64,000 nucleotides of DNA from Limnospira platensis (GCF_046480435.1 NZ_PKGC01000001.1); one strand, 5' to 3'. Shown: positions 25,035 to 35,228, counted from the stretch's first letter. The notes: generated by a model from the letters alone, not told the origin. Made by a program: numbers and translations.

Positions 25035-26729
25035 ATGGGAGACTATCCAAAAATTCAGGCGGAAACCTACGATTTAATTGTGATTGGCGGTGGTATAAAT
25101 GGAGCCGGAGTAGCTCGTGATGCGGCGCTGAGGGGCTTAAAAACTATTTTAATTGAAAAGGGGGATTTTGCGGGGGCGACCTCAAGCTGGTCTACTAGGC
25201 TGGTTCATGGAGGGTTACGTTATCTGGAATATTTCGAGTTTCCCCTAGTGCGTGAGTCCCTGCGAGAGCGAGAAATTCTACTGCGGACAGCGCCCCATTT
25301 AGTTAAACCACTGTTATTAACTGTACCAGTTTATGGGGGGCGATCGCGTCCTTATTGGAAAATTTGGGCGGGAATGCTGCTTTATGATGTGTTCAGCTAT
25401 GACAAGAGTTTACCGACTCACAGAATGCTACCTAACACCCAATTTCAGCAATTATTCCGGTCTTTAGATAAGGAAAATCTGAAAGGCGGCGCTCAGTATT
25501 ATGATGCTCAAGTAGAATATGCTGAGAGGTTATGTTTGGAAAATATTATCGCGGCTAAACAAGCGGGCGCGACAATTCTTAACTATGTGGAAGTGACCGG
25601 ACTTGACCGGGAAGGAAAACGCATTAATCAACTGAATTGTCGGGATGTTTTCAGCGGCGAAACTTTTACGGTTAAGGGTAGCCCGAAGGCGGTAGTTATC
25701 AATACTTCTGGCCCTTGGGTCGATCGCGTTTGTCAACTGGGGCGAGAGAAAGACCAACCCGCCGCCATTGGCACAACTCGCAAAATCGGCGGCACTAAAG
25801 GCAGCCATATTATTGTAGATCCCTTCCCTGGTGCGCCGGAAACTTCCCTATATGTCGAGGCAAAATCGGACGGACGGCCGTTTTTTATTGTGCCTTGGTT
25901 GGGAATGTATCTCATTGGCACTACGGATATTTATTTTAATGAGAATCTGGAAGCCATTAAAGCAGATAATGATGAAATTGATTATCTGTTGCGGGAAACT
26001 AATGGCATTATTCCCACCGCTGAACTTTCGCGTCAGGACGTGAAGTTTACCTATTCTGGAGTCCGCCCCCTTCCCTATGTGGAACCTAGCCAAAAAACGG
26101 CTGCTATCACCCGGAAACACATTGTTTATGACCATGATAAGGATGGGGTGGAAAATCTGCTATCTTTGATTGGTGGCAAACTAACCACCTATCGCCAGGT
26201 GGCGGAAGAGTTGGTTGATGCTAGTTATCAGAAAATGGGGCTACCTGCGCGACGGTGTGAGACGGACACGCCACTACCTGGGGCCATTTTCCCTAATGAT
26301 ACTCGCATCGGACAGGCCCTTTATGATTATCGCCCCCAACTACCTCTGAAAACTATTCATCATCTGTTTTCGATTTATGGGGCGCGGGCGCTGGAGGTAT
26401 TGCAGCTAACTGATGAACATGAGGAGTTGAGGGAAAAAATTACCCCGGCTTTACCTGATATTAAAGCTCAACTGGTCTACGGAGTGCGATCGGAAATGGC
26501 GCAAACTTTGGTAGATATTACCCGGCGACGAACTACTCTAGCCATGCACGCTCGCTATGGGTTAGATTTATTACCGACTATTACTGAGACTCTCCAAAAA
26601 TATGCGGGTTGGACTCAAGAAAAGTGCGATCGCGAAGTAATAGCCTACCATGATTATATGCGGTTAAACTGCATTCCCGATTATGAATTGGAGGCTTGGG
26701 AAAAGGCTTTATCACCCCAAATGGTTTAA
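25035..26729 (+). CDS. glpD: Glycerol-3-phosphate dehydrogenase, FAD-dependent (GlpD)
   Basis: Oxidises glycerol 3-phosphate to dihydroxyacetone phosphate and passes electrons to quinone, at the membrane. The 564 residues have the FAD-binding Rossmann motif VIGGGINGAGVARDAALRG near residue 15. SSWSTRLVHGGLRYLEYFEF (about 50-69) follows, and GGKLTTYRQVAEELV (about 378-392) forms part of the substrate/FAD region. The C-terminal domain closes with the family's LPDI...VRSEMAQTLVDITRRRT helix bundle. Placed between ggpS and gpsA, it fits recycling of the glycerol part of glucosylglycerol after GghA cleavage. In Synechocystis glpD is also part of the salt-responsive glucosylglycerol gene set. Confidence 0.95.
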   Translation: MGDYPKIQAETYDLIVIGGGINGAGVARDAALRGLKTILIEKGDFAGATSSWSTRLVHGGLRYLEYFEFPLVRESLREREILLRTAPHLVKPLLLTVPVYGGRSRPYWKIWAGMLLYDVFSYDKSLPTHRMLPNTQFQQLFRSLDKENLKGGAQYYDAQVEYAERLCLENIIAAKQAGATILNYVEVTGLDREGKRINQLNCRDVFSGETFTVKGSPKAVVINTSGPWVDRVCQLGREKDQPAAIGTTRKIGGTKGSHIIVDPFPGAPETSLYVEAKSDGRPFFIVPWLGMYLIGTTDIYFNENLEAIKADNDEIDYLLRETNGIIPTAELSRQDVKFTYSGVRPLPYVEPSQKTAAITRKHIVYDHDKDGVENLLSLIGGKLTTYRQVAEELVDASYQKMGLPARRCETDTPLPGAIFPNDTRIGQALYDYRPQLPLKTIHHLFSIYGARALEVLQLTDEHEELREKITPALPDIKAQLVYGVRSEMAQTLVDITRRRTTLAMHARYGLDLLPTITETLQKYAGWTQEKCDREVIAYHDYMRLNCIPDYELEAWEKALSPQMV

Positions 26730-26798
26730 CCATTGGTGATGCTGAGAGCGAGTCTTTGTGACAATGTATCCTTGTTAAGATAGAATAACGAAGATTTT

Positions 26799-27746
26799 AT
26801 GGAATTTCCAGATAAGGAACAGGCAACCCTGACAGTTTTGGGCGCGGGGGCTTGGGGTAGTGCGCTGGCTGAGTTGGCGGGTCATAATGGCCATAAAATT
26901 AATCTCTGGTCTCGCCGTTTAGGTAATACTTTGGAGGAAGCGGTAGAAGGGGCTGATTTAATCGTTTCTGCTATTTCTATGAAAGGGGTGGCGGCGACGG
27001 CGGGAAAACTCCAGGAAATTGGTATCCCCGATCATGTTCCTATTGTCACTGCTACTAAAGGCTTAGACGCGGAAAGCACCCGGACTCCTTCTCAAATTTG
27101 GGAGCAGGATTTCCCAGATCATCCCATTGTGGTACTATCAGGGCCTAATCTGTCGGCCGAAATTGAACGACATCTTCCGGCGGCGACGGTGGTAGCAAGT
27201 TCTGACCTAGGGGCGGCGGAGTTCGCCCAGAGGCTATTTGCTTCGAGTTTGCTGCGGGTTTATACCAGTAATGACCCTATGGGGACGGAGTTGGGAGGAA
27301 CTTTAAAAAATGTAATTGCGATCGCCTCTGGGGTCTGTGATGGCTTACAATTGGGCATTAATGCCAAATCTGCCCTCCTAACAAGGGCGTTAACAGAAAT
27401 GATCCGCATTGGCACCCATTTGGGGGGACAGACAGAGACCTTTTTTGGTCTGTCAGGTTTGGGGGATATGTTAGCCACCTGTAATAGTGCTTTAAGCCGT
27501 AATTATCGGGTGGGCTATGGTTTGGCTGAGGGTAAAACCTTAGAGGTGATTTTGCAGGAGTTGGGTAGTACAGCCGAAGGGGTCAATACCACTAATGTAC
27601 TGATTGCTATTGCTGACCGCGAAAAAATTCTCGTCCCCATTTCTCGACAGGTCTATCGCTTATTGAACAATGAAATTAACCCCCAAGAAGCCGTTGAAGC
27701 CTTGATGGAAAGGGATTTAAAACCGGAGTTTCACGAAGAGTCTTAA
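26799..27746 (+). CDS. gpsA: NAD(P)-dependent glycerol-3-phosphate dehydrogenase GpsA
   Basis: Reduces dihydroxyacetone phosphate to glycerol 3-phosphate, supplying both phospholipid synthesis and the GgpS reaction. It has 315 residues. The N-terminal Rossmann domain has TVLGAGAWGSALAELAGHNG, and the C-terminal helical domain has GGTLKNVIAIASGVCDGL with the catalytic-lysine region, then NAKSALLTRALTEM. The N-terminus is slightly shorter than in E. coli GpsA because the loop after NLWSRR is reduced. It is 69 bp behind glpD. It ends six bases before the convergent sensor-kinase gene. Confidence 0.93.
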   Translation: MEFPDKEQATLTVLGAGAWGSALAELAGHNGHKINLWSRRLGNTLEEAVEGADLIVSAISMKGVAATAGKLQEIGIPDHVPIVTATKGLDAESTRTPSQIWEQDFPDHPIVVLSGPNLSAEIERHLPAATVVASSDLGAAEFAQRLFASSLLRVYTSNDPMGTELGGTLKNVIAIASGVCDGLQLGINAKSALLTRALTEMIRIGTHLGGQTETFFGLSGLGDMLATCNSALSRNYRVGYGLAEGKTLEVILQELGSTAEGVNTTNVLIAIADREKILVPISRQVYRLLNNEINPQEAVEALMERDLKPEFHEES

Positions 27747-27752
27747 TCATCT

Positions 27753-29000
27753 TTAATCAGTCCCGGTTTGCTTTTGGGGAATTTTGATGATAAATTCGGT
27801 TCCAGTTTCGGGGTCGGATTTAACTTCAATGGTTCCCCGATGAACTTCGGTGATAATTTTATGGCTGAGACTTAATCCCATACCTGTACCTATGTGGGGA
27901 GGTTTGGTGGTGAATAGGGGCTGAAAAATGCGATCGCTTAATGATTCGGGAATGCCATTACCATTATCATAAATCCTGATTGTTACCCAACCCTCCCCTG
28001 GTGGTTCTGAAGTTTCCACCGTCGTGGTAATCTTAATTTCGGGCTGAAACTCATTGTCTTGTTCTCGGTTAGTATCTAAACTGTCGATCGCATTATTTAG
28101 CAGGTTCATAAATACCTGATGAAGTTGCCCTGGGTAGCATTGTACCTGGGGTAATTCTCCGTAGTTTTCAACCATCTCAATGGCGCGACCTTTTTTCCCT
28201 TTAATACGTCCCTGTAAAATCAGGATAATATCTGCCAGACCTTCATGAATATCAACAGTTTTTAATTCCCCATCATCCTGTTTATAAAAATTCCGTAGAG
28301 ACTCCACCAAATGACGGATACGGTCAGTTCCCACTTTAATTGATTCTAGGAGTTGTGGGAAATCTTCTAGCAGAAATTCTAAATCAATATCCTCGATTCT
28401 TTCCTCAATTTCTGCCACAGGTTCGGGATAAGTTTCACCATACAACTCTACCAATTCCATTAAATCTTGAGCATAACCAGTCGCATGGTTAATATTACCA
28501 GTCACAAAGGAAACCGGGTTATTAATTTCGTGGGCAATGCCGGAAACCATTTGCCCCAAATTTAGCATTTTCTCACTGTATAATAGTTGTTGATAAGCCT
28601 GTTTTAACTGTTTATTTTGAGCCGCAATTTTTAAGCCACATCGTACCCTAGCTAATAGCCCATCAATTTCAATGGGTTTGCTCATCAATTCATCAATCCG
28701 ATATTCCGAAGTAAACTCATCAAGGGAACTACACTCATCTATTTGTTCCTGGGCGGTTAAGAGGATGAAAAATGTGCTAGATAATATCCCATGGGAACGC
28801 AGTTTCTGACAGACCTCTAAGCCGTTTAACTCAGGTAACATCCAATCACAAATCATTAATTCTGGGGAGAGACTCTCCGCTAAATCTAGGGCGGTTTTAC
28901 CATCTTCAGCGATCGCCACTTGATACCCTTGTTCTTCCAGGGTATTCTGTAGAATCATTTGGGTGGCGATGTCATCATCAACAATTAGAATCGTTGCCAT
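27753..29000 (-). CDS. Receiver-histidine kinase fusion
   Basis: 415-residue cytoplasmic signalling protein. The N-terminal receiver domain (1-120) has phospho-acceptor D52 (ELMICDWMLPELNG) and K108 (MSKPI). A short coiled coil (125-145) leads to a HisKA domain with H157 (SGIAHEINNPVSF). The ATPase domain has the N box FMNLLNNAIDSL, the G1 motif YDNGNGIP and GTGMGLSLSHKII. A receiver placed before the kinase suggests it is itself a downstream relay step controlled by phosphorylation. It is directly followed upstream (29067) by a large hybrid kinase with an HPt domain on the same strand, a plausible phosphorelay partner. The signal is unknown. Confidence 0.9.
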   Translation of the reverse strand: MATILIVDDDIATQMILQNTLEEQGYQVAIAEDGKTALDLAESLSPELMICDWMLPELNGLEVCQKLRSHGILSSTFFILLTAQEQIDECSSLDEFTSEYRIDELMSKPIEIDGLLARVRCGLKIAAQNKQLKQAYQQLLYSEKMLNLGQMVSGIAHEINNPVSFVTGNINHATGYAQDLMELVELYGETYPEPVAEIEERIEDIDLEFLLEDFPQLLESIKVGTDRIRHLVESLRNFYKQDDGELKTVDIHEGLADIILILQGRIKGKKGRAIEMVENYGELPQVQCYPGQLHQVFMNLLNNAIDSLDTNREQDNEFQPEIKITTTVETSEPPGEGWVTIRIYDNGNGIPESLSDRIFQPLFTTKPPHIGTGMGLSLSHKIITEVHRGTIEVKSDPETGTEFIIKIPQKQTGTD

Positions 29001-29066
29001 GGGTTAATATTGATTAATTGAGTAGTTACTGTGATGTTAGTGAGTCTATTTTGCCATGTTTTGTGA

Positions 29067-32000
29067 TCAGCTATAAAATTTTTGTTTAATCAAACTATCC
29101 ACCCGGTTAAGATTTTCGGCGAGGGAGTCAATTAGACTCATAGATCCGGCGATGCTTTGGCTGCGGGCTTTTTCTTCAATATCGGCGGCGATCGTTGTTA
29201 AAACCGGCACCCCCACATTACCACTAGAACCTTTGATGCGGTGAGCAACCATAGCCATAGCTTGAAAGTCTGATGCGGTGATAGCTTGGCGCAGTTTAAC
29301 TATATCTTGGCGTGCATTTTCCATAAACACAGCCAATAACTTTTTCTGAAATTCAACCTTACCCCTAGAAATTGTCTGGAGGCGGTCTAAATCAAGCAGG
29401 AGCCTAGGTTTATCCTGTTTTGTATGAGTTGATATGGTTTTGGGGGTCGGGCTGGTTTCAGGGGCATTTGGGCTGGGTATTTGTTGCCGACGGGCGGCCC
29501 AAGTTTGCAGTTTAAATGCTAACTCCTCCTGGGTGATGGGTTTGCTGATATAATCATCCATACCGGCTGATAAGCATTTTTGGCGATCGCTAGGCATAGC
29601 GTGGGCGGTGAGGGCGATGACAGTGATATGGCGATCGGTTCCTTCCCGTTTCCGTAGTTCCTTGGTTGTAGCGTAACCATCTAATTTAGGCATCTGACAA
29701 TCCATAAACACTAGGTCATAATGGCGATCGCTTAATAATTCCAGCACCTGTTCTCCATTTTCCGCCAAATCAGCTTCAATCCCTAATAAACTCAACTGAT
29801 TTAACAATACCTGTTGATTAATAGGATGATCCTCAGCTAGTAAAACTTTTAAATCCAAACCAGTAGGGGATAGGGTAGTAGAATTATCCCCAAAACCATC
29901 ACTACGGGAGCGAAACTCGGCTAAATTCCCCGTAATTTCATTAGCCATAGCTGTCAGCAAAGCATCAAATAATCGAGAAGCCCGCACAGGTTTAATTAAA
30001 TAACTGTTAGCCCAACCATCATCTAATAAATCTTCCACCGAACTGAGTCGGCGCATAGAAGTCATTAACACCAACTTAGTATCACTGAGCATGGGTTCAT
30101 TTTGGATAACTGCGGCTAAATTTTTATCCCTATCAATCAACAGATTTTGGTCAAAAATTGCCAACTTAAACGGTTCGTTATCATTGGCGGCATCACGCAA
30201 CTTTGACAAAGCCATTTCTGGGCTAGAGGCTTCCTCAAGTTCCATCCCCCAAGATTGAATCAGATACCGGACAGACTGGCGCACACTTGCATTAGCATCA
30301 ACCACCAAAATTTTTAATTTGGTTAACGTTTCTGGTAAATTGGGAAATGATGCAGTTTTGGAGATAGAAAAAGGCAGAGTAAACCAAAAATTGCTACCTT
30401 GACCAACCACACTTTCTAAACCGATTTCTCCCCCCATAACATCTACCAACTGCTTACAAATTACTAAGCCCAACCCAGTACCTCCAAATTTGCGAGTCGT
30501 GGAAGCATCCACCTGAGAAAAAGCCTCAAATAACCTTCCATGAGACTCAGGCGGAATACCAATGCCAGTATCCTGCACTTCATAACGTAATATCAAAGGA
30601 GCATTAATATCATAGTTGGGAGGGCGGCTAACTCGCAGGGTGACTTCTCCAGCCGGGGTAAATTTAATGCCATTACTCATCAGGTTTAACAGTACCTGCC
30701 GCAGTCTACCTGGGTCGCCCCGCAGATAACGGGGAACATTGCGATCGACAATAGCCGCTAATTCAATGCCCTTATTTTCTGCCTGTGCTGCTAATAAATC
30801 AATGATATTTTCTAGGCATTCTTCTAGGTCAAAATCCAAGTCTTCTAGTTCAATTTCTTGGGCTTCTAACTTAGAAAAATCGAGGATATCATTAATTATA
30901 GCTAAGAGGTGATTAGCACTGGTGCGAATCGCCTGGACAAAATCTTTTTGTTTAGTATCTAGTTCGGTTTTCAGCAATAACCCAGTCATCCCTAAAACCC
31001 CATTCATGGGAGTTCTAATTTCATGGCTCATATTAGCTAAAAATTGGGATTTTAGCCGCGAGTTTTCTAGGGCTGCTTCTCGTGCTTTCACTAATTCATC
31101 AATGGGATAAGTGGCAATAACCACGCCGCCTATTTCCTGGTTTAAGGTATACCAAGGATGAATAGCCCAGCGAAAATATCCGTGGGAACCATCAGGATAA
31201 ATCATGGTATCTTCCGAGCAGGAAATCACCTCGCCAGCAATAGCTCGGCGGTAGACTTCTGTACAGGTTTCTGAGATATGGGGGAAAATTTCATAGTGGC
31301 TACGACCCACTAAAGATTCTGGGGGAAGATGATACTCTTGGAGCCAGCGATCGCTATAAGCTATATAGCGCATAGAACAATCTAAAATAGCTACAGCCAC
31401 CGGAGCATTAGTAATAATTTGCTGGAGTTGTTCTCGCTCCCTTTGGAGGGTGCTAGTTTTCAGTTTTCGGGATGTTATATCACGTTGTACAAAGACAAAA
31501 TGGCTGACTTTTCCCGTGTCATCAGTGACCGGAGAAATACTAAGATCCGCCCAATATTTCGAGCGATTCTGACGGTAGTTAATCAATTCCACTTGTATAG
31601 ACTGACCCTGGCTGAGGGCGACTTCAACTCGCTTTAATTGTTGCTCGTCTGTGTCGGTTCCTTGCAGAATATTGGGATTTTTACCAATGATATCTTCCGG
31701 TTGATAACCAGTAAGATTAGTAAAGGCTTTATTAATATAAACTATCTGAGAATCCGTGGTTTTTTCTGGGTTACATTGAGCGATCGCGATCGCATCAGTG
31801 GTATGGCTAACGGCTGATTCGAGTAACCTGAGCCTCTGTTCTTGGCGTTTGCCTTCCGTGATATCACTACCAATATTACACACGGCTAAAATATGTCTAT
31901 TTTGATTAAAAATCGGAAAATTTACGGATATAAATTGGCGAATTTTACCATGATAATTGACTATATTTTGGTGAGTTTGCTGCACTCTACCACTGTCGAA

Positions 32001-32795
32001 AACTTTTTGATCCGATTCTTGTAGTTTTTGGGCGATAGTTGTTGGAAATAAATCATAGTTGGTTTTACCAAGAATCTCCTGGGCTGGTCGATTTAAGAAA
32101 ATTTCGCACTGACGATTAACCATAATATAACGGTTTTGACTATCTTTGGCACAGATCAGCGCCGGACAGTTATCAAGAATAGCTTGCAGCAAATGTTTCT
32201 CTTGTGTAGCATTCGTGGCTATCACTTGCTGCTGTTGAATTTGTAGTTTTAATTGTTTAATGGTTTCCTGAAGTTCAGCGGTCTGATCTTGAATGGTCAA
32301 CAGAAGATCTGATTGGCTATTTTTGACAGGTGCTTGTGTGTGTTGCCGTGGGTAGCGGGTGGTTTCTGGCCAAGAATTAGGGTTGAGGAGTAGACCATTT
32401 GAGTTTTGGAGTTGGGGGGTTGACTCACCCAGCCCCAGACCGGGGATTAATTTAAGTAGTCCCTGGATAATTGATAGGGAAATAATGAAAGCGATCGCCC
32501 CTACTATAAAAATTAGGTTAGGTGTAGGATTTAACCAAGTTTCTCCCTGTAAGATAATAAAGCTACCAGTGCAGAAGACAAACACAGCAAATAGAAAGAT
32601 TAATCGACGCAGGGGAAGATCTCGCCAGATCACGATGATGTACAATAACAGCAGGGCGAGAATGTAGTCAGCGATCGCCAATAGAAAAGATACCCTTTGT
32701 GGTAACACCATTGGCTCTATAAATCCTAGGCTGGCTATTAAAGCTAGATCTGGGGCTAATAGTTGACGGGCCATTGCTATTACTGTAAAAATCAT
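29067..32795 (-). CDS. Large membrane hybrid histidine kinase (PAS x3, two receivers, HPt)
   Basis: 1242-residue sensor. Four hydrophobic helices (about 20-118) anchor it, then a coiled coil (about 160-200), three PAS domains (about 205-325, 330-450, 455-575), a HisKA domain with H591 (ANMSHEIRTPMNG) and an ATPase domain (DTGIGIP, GGTGLGLVICKQLV). Receiver 1 has D882 in a shortened, divergent site (AIFDQNL). Receiver 2 has D1032 (VFMDCQMPKLDG). The C-terminal HPt domain has H1185 (VAHRIKGSSGNVG). All elements for an internal phosphorelay are present. Output may go to the neighbouring receiver-kinase fusion at 27753. The position beside gpsA and the osmolyte genes makes a role in stress sensing possible but unproven. 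Confidence 0.9.
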   Translation of the reverse strand: MIFTVIAMARQLLAPDLALIASLGFIEPMVLPQRVSFLLAIADYILALLLLYIIVIWRDLPLRRLIFLFAVFVFCTGSFIILQGETWLNPTPNLIFIVGAIAFIISLSIIQGLLKLIPGLGLGESTPQLQNSNGLLLNPNSWPETTRYPRQHTQAPVKNSQSDLLLTIQDQTAELQETIKQLKLQIQQQQVIATNATQEKHLLQAILDNCPALICAKDSQNRYIMVNRQCEIFLNRPAQEILGKTNYDLFPTTIAQKLQESDQKVFDSGRVQQTHQNIVNYHGKIRQFISVNFPIFNQNRHILAVCNIGSDITEGKRQEQRLRLLESAVSHTTDAIAIAQCNPEKTTDSQIVYINKAFTNLTGYQPEDIIGKNPNILQGTDTDEQQLKRVEVALSQGQSIQVELINYRQNRSKYWADLSISPVTDDTGKVSHFVFVQRDITSRKLKTSTLQREREQLQQIITNAPVAVAILDCSMRYIAYSDRWLQEYHLPPESLVGRSHYEIFPHISETCTEVYRRAIAGEVISCSEDTMIYPDGSHGYFRWAIHPWYTLNQEIGGVVIATYPIDELVKAREAALENSRLKSQFLANMSHEIRTPMNGVLGMTGLLLKTELDTKQKDFVQAIRTSANHLLAIINDILDFSKLEAQEIELEDLDFDLEECLENIIDLLAAQAENKGIELAAIVDRNVPRYLRGDPGRLRQVLLNLMSNGIKFTPAGEVTLRVSRPPNYDINAPLILRYEVQDTGIGIPPESHGRLFEAFSQVDASTTRKFGGTGLGLVICKQLVDVMGGEIGLESVVGQGSNFWFTLPFSISKTASFPNLPETLTKLKILVVDANASVRQSVRYLIQSWGMELEEASSPEMALSKLRDAANDNEPFKLAIFDQNLLIDRDKNLAAVIQNEPMLSDTKLVLMTSMRRLSSVEDLLDDGWANSYLIKPVRASRLFDALLTAMANEITGNLAEFRSRSDGFGDNSTTLSPTGLDLKVLLAEDHPINQQVLLNQLSLLGIEADLAENGEQVLELLSDRHYDLVFMDCQMPKLDGYATTKELRKREGTDRHITVIALTAHAMPSDRQKCLSAGMDDYISKPITQEELAFKLQTWAARRQQIPSPNAPETSPTPKTISTHTKQDKPRLLLDLDRLQTISRGKVEFQKKLLAVFMENARQDIVKLRQAITASDFQAMAMVAHRIKGSSGNVGVPVLTTIAADIEEKARSQSIAGSMSLIDSLAENLNRVDSLIKQKFYS

Positions 32796-33014
32796 TAATA
32801 CTCAAATTTTTGTATAAAACTAAGCTGAGGTGAAAATTGCCTCTATCTCAAGGATGAATTATTGTTACTATTGACACATCTACCTGTAGGGATACCTTCT
32901 AATCAGTCAAATCCTGAGTCGATGTCAGGAATTATATAGCTATTGCTTGTAGATGCACGGAAGCTATCCTACAGAAAATATAAACTTTAATCACTAGGGT
33001 GGGAAGGTGTACTT

Positions 33015-34343
33015 ATGGCACGACTTTCGCCAAAATCCTTTGATATTCTGCTGATGGAGATCAATCGGCGGGTTAAAGAAAATCCCATTGATCAAATTGG
33101 GGCTGAAATTGTACGATCTCGGTTGCAAAAAAGGCGATCGCAGTCGGGAGATTTTCTAAGGCGATCGGAACTTGAGGAATTACTTACGGATCAGTTTCCT
33201 GATTTTAACCCCAAAGTAATTGATAAAGCTGCCCGGGCTAACCGTCCTCCTGGTGCTATCAAAAAGCTATTTTGGGGAGGGGGAGTCATCGGGGGACTAG
33301 CGGGAGTCGTTTGGTTAGTTAATTTACCTTATCCGATGATTCGCCAACCTGTGGCTACAACCGCCCCCTTGTTGTTGCTTCCCAGCTATATTAGCATGGA
33401 TTATAACTACCGACAGGCGATCGCTTTAGTAGAACAGGCTGATCAATTGGTCAATAAAGCCACAGCTATGACAGACTTTGAACTAGGGGCTGAGAAAGCC
33501 AGCCAGGCTCAAAAGCTCCTGGATAAGTTGCCTGTATGGTTTTTGGGATATTACCCAAAGGCTTATTGTAATTTGTTTGGTTGCACCTGGCGCTTTACTT
33601 TTGATGAGTACCAAAATACCCGGAAACTGGTGGGCCGCATGGAAGCCCAGATTTTCCAGGAACAGAATGCTTATCAAGCCTTACAGCAAGCTCAACAAGC
33701 CTTACAGATAGCCACAGCACAGTATAATGAAGCGGAATCGCCCGCCGATCAACAGACAGCTATTATAGCTTGGCAACAGGCTATTGATCAACTAAGACAA
33801 ATCCCCCAAGCAACTTTGTCTGGAAAGAATGCACAACAGCAGTTGACCGCTGCTAACCGTGATTTTCAGCAGCAGGTGGGGTTTGTAGCTGGTCGTTTAC
33901 AGGGTAATACTTTAATTGAGGCGGCGCAAATTTTTGCTAGTAAGGCTGCTAATGATGCTCAAAATCCACCCCATAATCAATTACATTGGCAGCAGGTAAT
34001 CGAGCATTGGAATGAGGCGATTAAACGCTTAGAACAGATTAATCCAGACAATCCGAGTTATTTGGAAGCTCAAACCAAACTAGCTGAATATCGGTCAAAT
34101 CGTCGGCAAATTCAACAAAGATTACAGGACGAAAGAGATTCTGTAGATGCCATGGAAAGAGCCAGACGGTTAATTGTGGAATGGCGACAGTTGACGATTT
34201 CTGCTAATCCCAATTTTACATCTTTAAATAATAAGATATCTGACGTTATTTATACATTAGAGTTGGTTCGCCCTGGAACAACTGTTAATGCTGAGGCTCA
34301 AGAACTGTTACAAAAGGCACGACATACCCGCAGTCAATTGTAA
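33015..34343 (+). CDS. Conserved cyanobacterial membrane-anchored coiled-coil protein
   Basis: 442-residue protein that I do not recognise as a named family. An N-terminal soluble region (1-80) has basic KRRSQSGDF sequence, followed by a single membrane helix (about 84-103, KLFWGGGVIGGLAGVVWLVN). A long Gln/Ala-rich helical region (about 125-440) contains TPR-like stretches such as NAYQALQQAQQALQIATAQY and WQQVIEHWNEAIKRLEQINP. It most likely projects a helical-repeat domain from the membrane for protein contacts. It is transcribed away from the hybrid kinase and ends nine bases from the convergent GGDEF gene. Confidence 0.75.
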   Translation: MARLSPKSFDILLMEINRRVKENPIDQIGAEIVRSRLQKRRSQSGDFLRRSELEELLTDQFPDFNPKVIDKAARANRPPGAIKKLFWGGGVIGGLAGVVWLVNLPYPMIRQPVATTAPLLLLPSYISMDYNYRQAIALVEQADQLVNKATAMTDFELGAEKASQAQKLLDKLPVWFLGYYPKAYCNLFGCTWRFTFDEYQNTRKLVGRMEAQIFQEQNAYQALQQAQQALQIATAQYNEAESPADQQTAIIAWQQAIDQLRQIPQATLSGKNAQQQLTAANRDFQQQVGFVAGRLQGNTLIEAAQIFASKAANDAQNPPHNQLHWQQVIEHWNEAIKRLEQINPDNPSYLEAQTKLAEYRSNRRQIQQRLQDERDSVDAMERARRLIVEWRQLTISANPNFTSLNNKISDVIYTLELVRPGTTVNAEAQELLQKARHTRSQL

Positions 34344-34352
34344 ATTAAGTTA

Positions 34353-35228
34353 TCAATAATCGTCATTTTTAAGGCATGGGCATAAATTTAAAGAGGCGAT
34401 AGTGACGCGATCGCGTCCGTGAGTTTTAGAATAGTATAGCGCCGTATCTGCCGATCTAATTAAACTATACTGACAATCAGCGTGTATGGGAAAACCCGCT
34501 ATCCCCATAGACATAGTGAGTCCCTGCATAAAAGTATAGGAATATTGATGGTGTAGATTTTTGATACCTTCCCTAAGAAACTCAGCAATTTGATGAGCAT
34601 CCTCAATAGTGGTCGAGGGTAAAAGGAGCACAAATTCCTCTCCCCCATATCTACAAGTAGTATCTGATAGGCGAGTATGATTTTCTAAAAATCGGCTGAC
34701 AGCTTTCAGGACCACATCTCCGGCTTGATGTCCCCAGCGATCGTTAAATCCTTTAAAATGATCAATATCCCCTATAATAATACTAAGGGGTTCCTCCTGT
34801 TCTTTAGCGCGTCCTAAATGTCGGACTAGGGACTCTTCCATATAACGACGATTAAATAATCCCGTCAAAGAGTCACGAAGACTCAAATCATGGGAAAATT
34901 TCTCAATCAAATCGCCATGAGCTGTGGTTGTCTCCAACATAATTTCTAGGTCAGTATTAGTTTGAGATAACCTTTCTAATAAAGATTGTAGCTTTTTTTC
35001 AGAAGCTCTTAATTGCTGCTCAGTTATTTTATGTTGGGTGATTTCCTCCTGGAGTTTCTGATGAGAACGATATAATTCTTGTTCCACCAAGTCAGCATGA
35101 AGCATGGTAGTTTCTAGTAAAATTTCCAGGTAGATTTTTTCTTGTTTAAGTATCTCAACTTCCTCCTGCAATTTCTGATTTTCTAAAACCAAATCTCTAT
35201 CACTATTAGATTCTGATGTCATCCCCAT
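34353..35228 (-). CDS. Diguanylate cyclase (GGDEF protein) with coiled-coil N-terminus
   Basis: 291-residue soluble protein that should make cyclic di-GMP. The catalytic loop is GGEEF (CRYGGEEFVLLLP), and the substrate region GDIDHFKGFNDRWGHQAGD is intact. An inhibitory I-site RxxD (RLSD) lies five residues before GGEEF, so product feedback is expected. The N-terminal 120 residues are a coiled coil with an internal repeat, LEILLETTMLHADLVE and LEIMLETTTAHGDLIE. This repeat probably sets dimer contacts or binds a partner. It is the last gene of a minus-strand signalling run with the STAS, RsbW-like and cyclase genes upstream. Confidence 0.92.
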   Translation of the reverse strand: MGMTSESNSDRDLVLENQKLQEEVEILKQEKIYLEILLETTMLHADLVEQELYRSHQKLQEEITQHKITEQQLRASEKKLQSLLERLSQTNTDLEIMLETTTAHGDLIEKFSHDLSLRDSLTGLFNRRYMEESLVRHLGRAKEQEEPLSIIIGDIDHFKGFNDRWGHQAGDVVLKAVSRFLENHTRLSDTTCRYGGEEFVLLLPSTTIEDAHQIAEFLREGIKNLHHQYSYTFMQGLTMSMGIAGFPIHADCQYSLIRSADTALYYSKTHGRDRVTIASLNLCPCLKNDDY

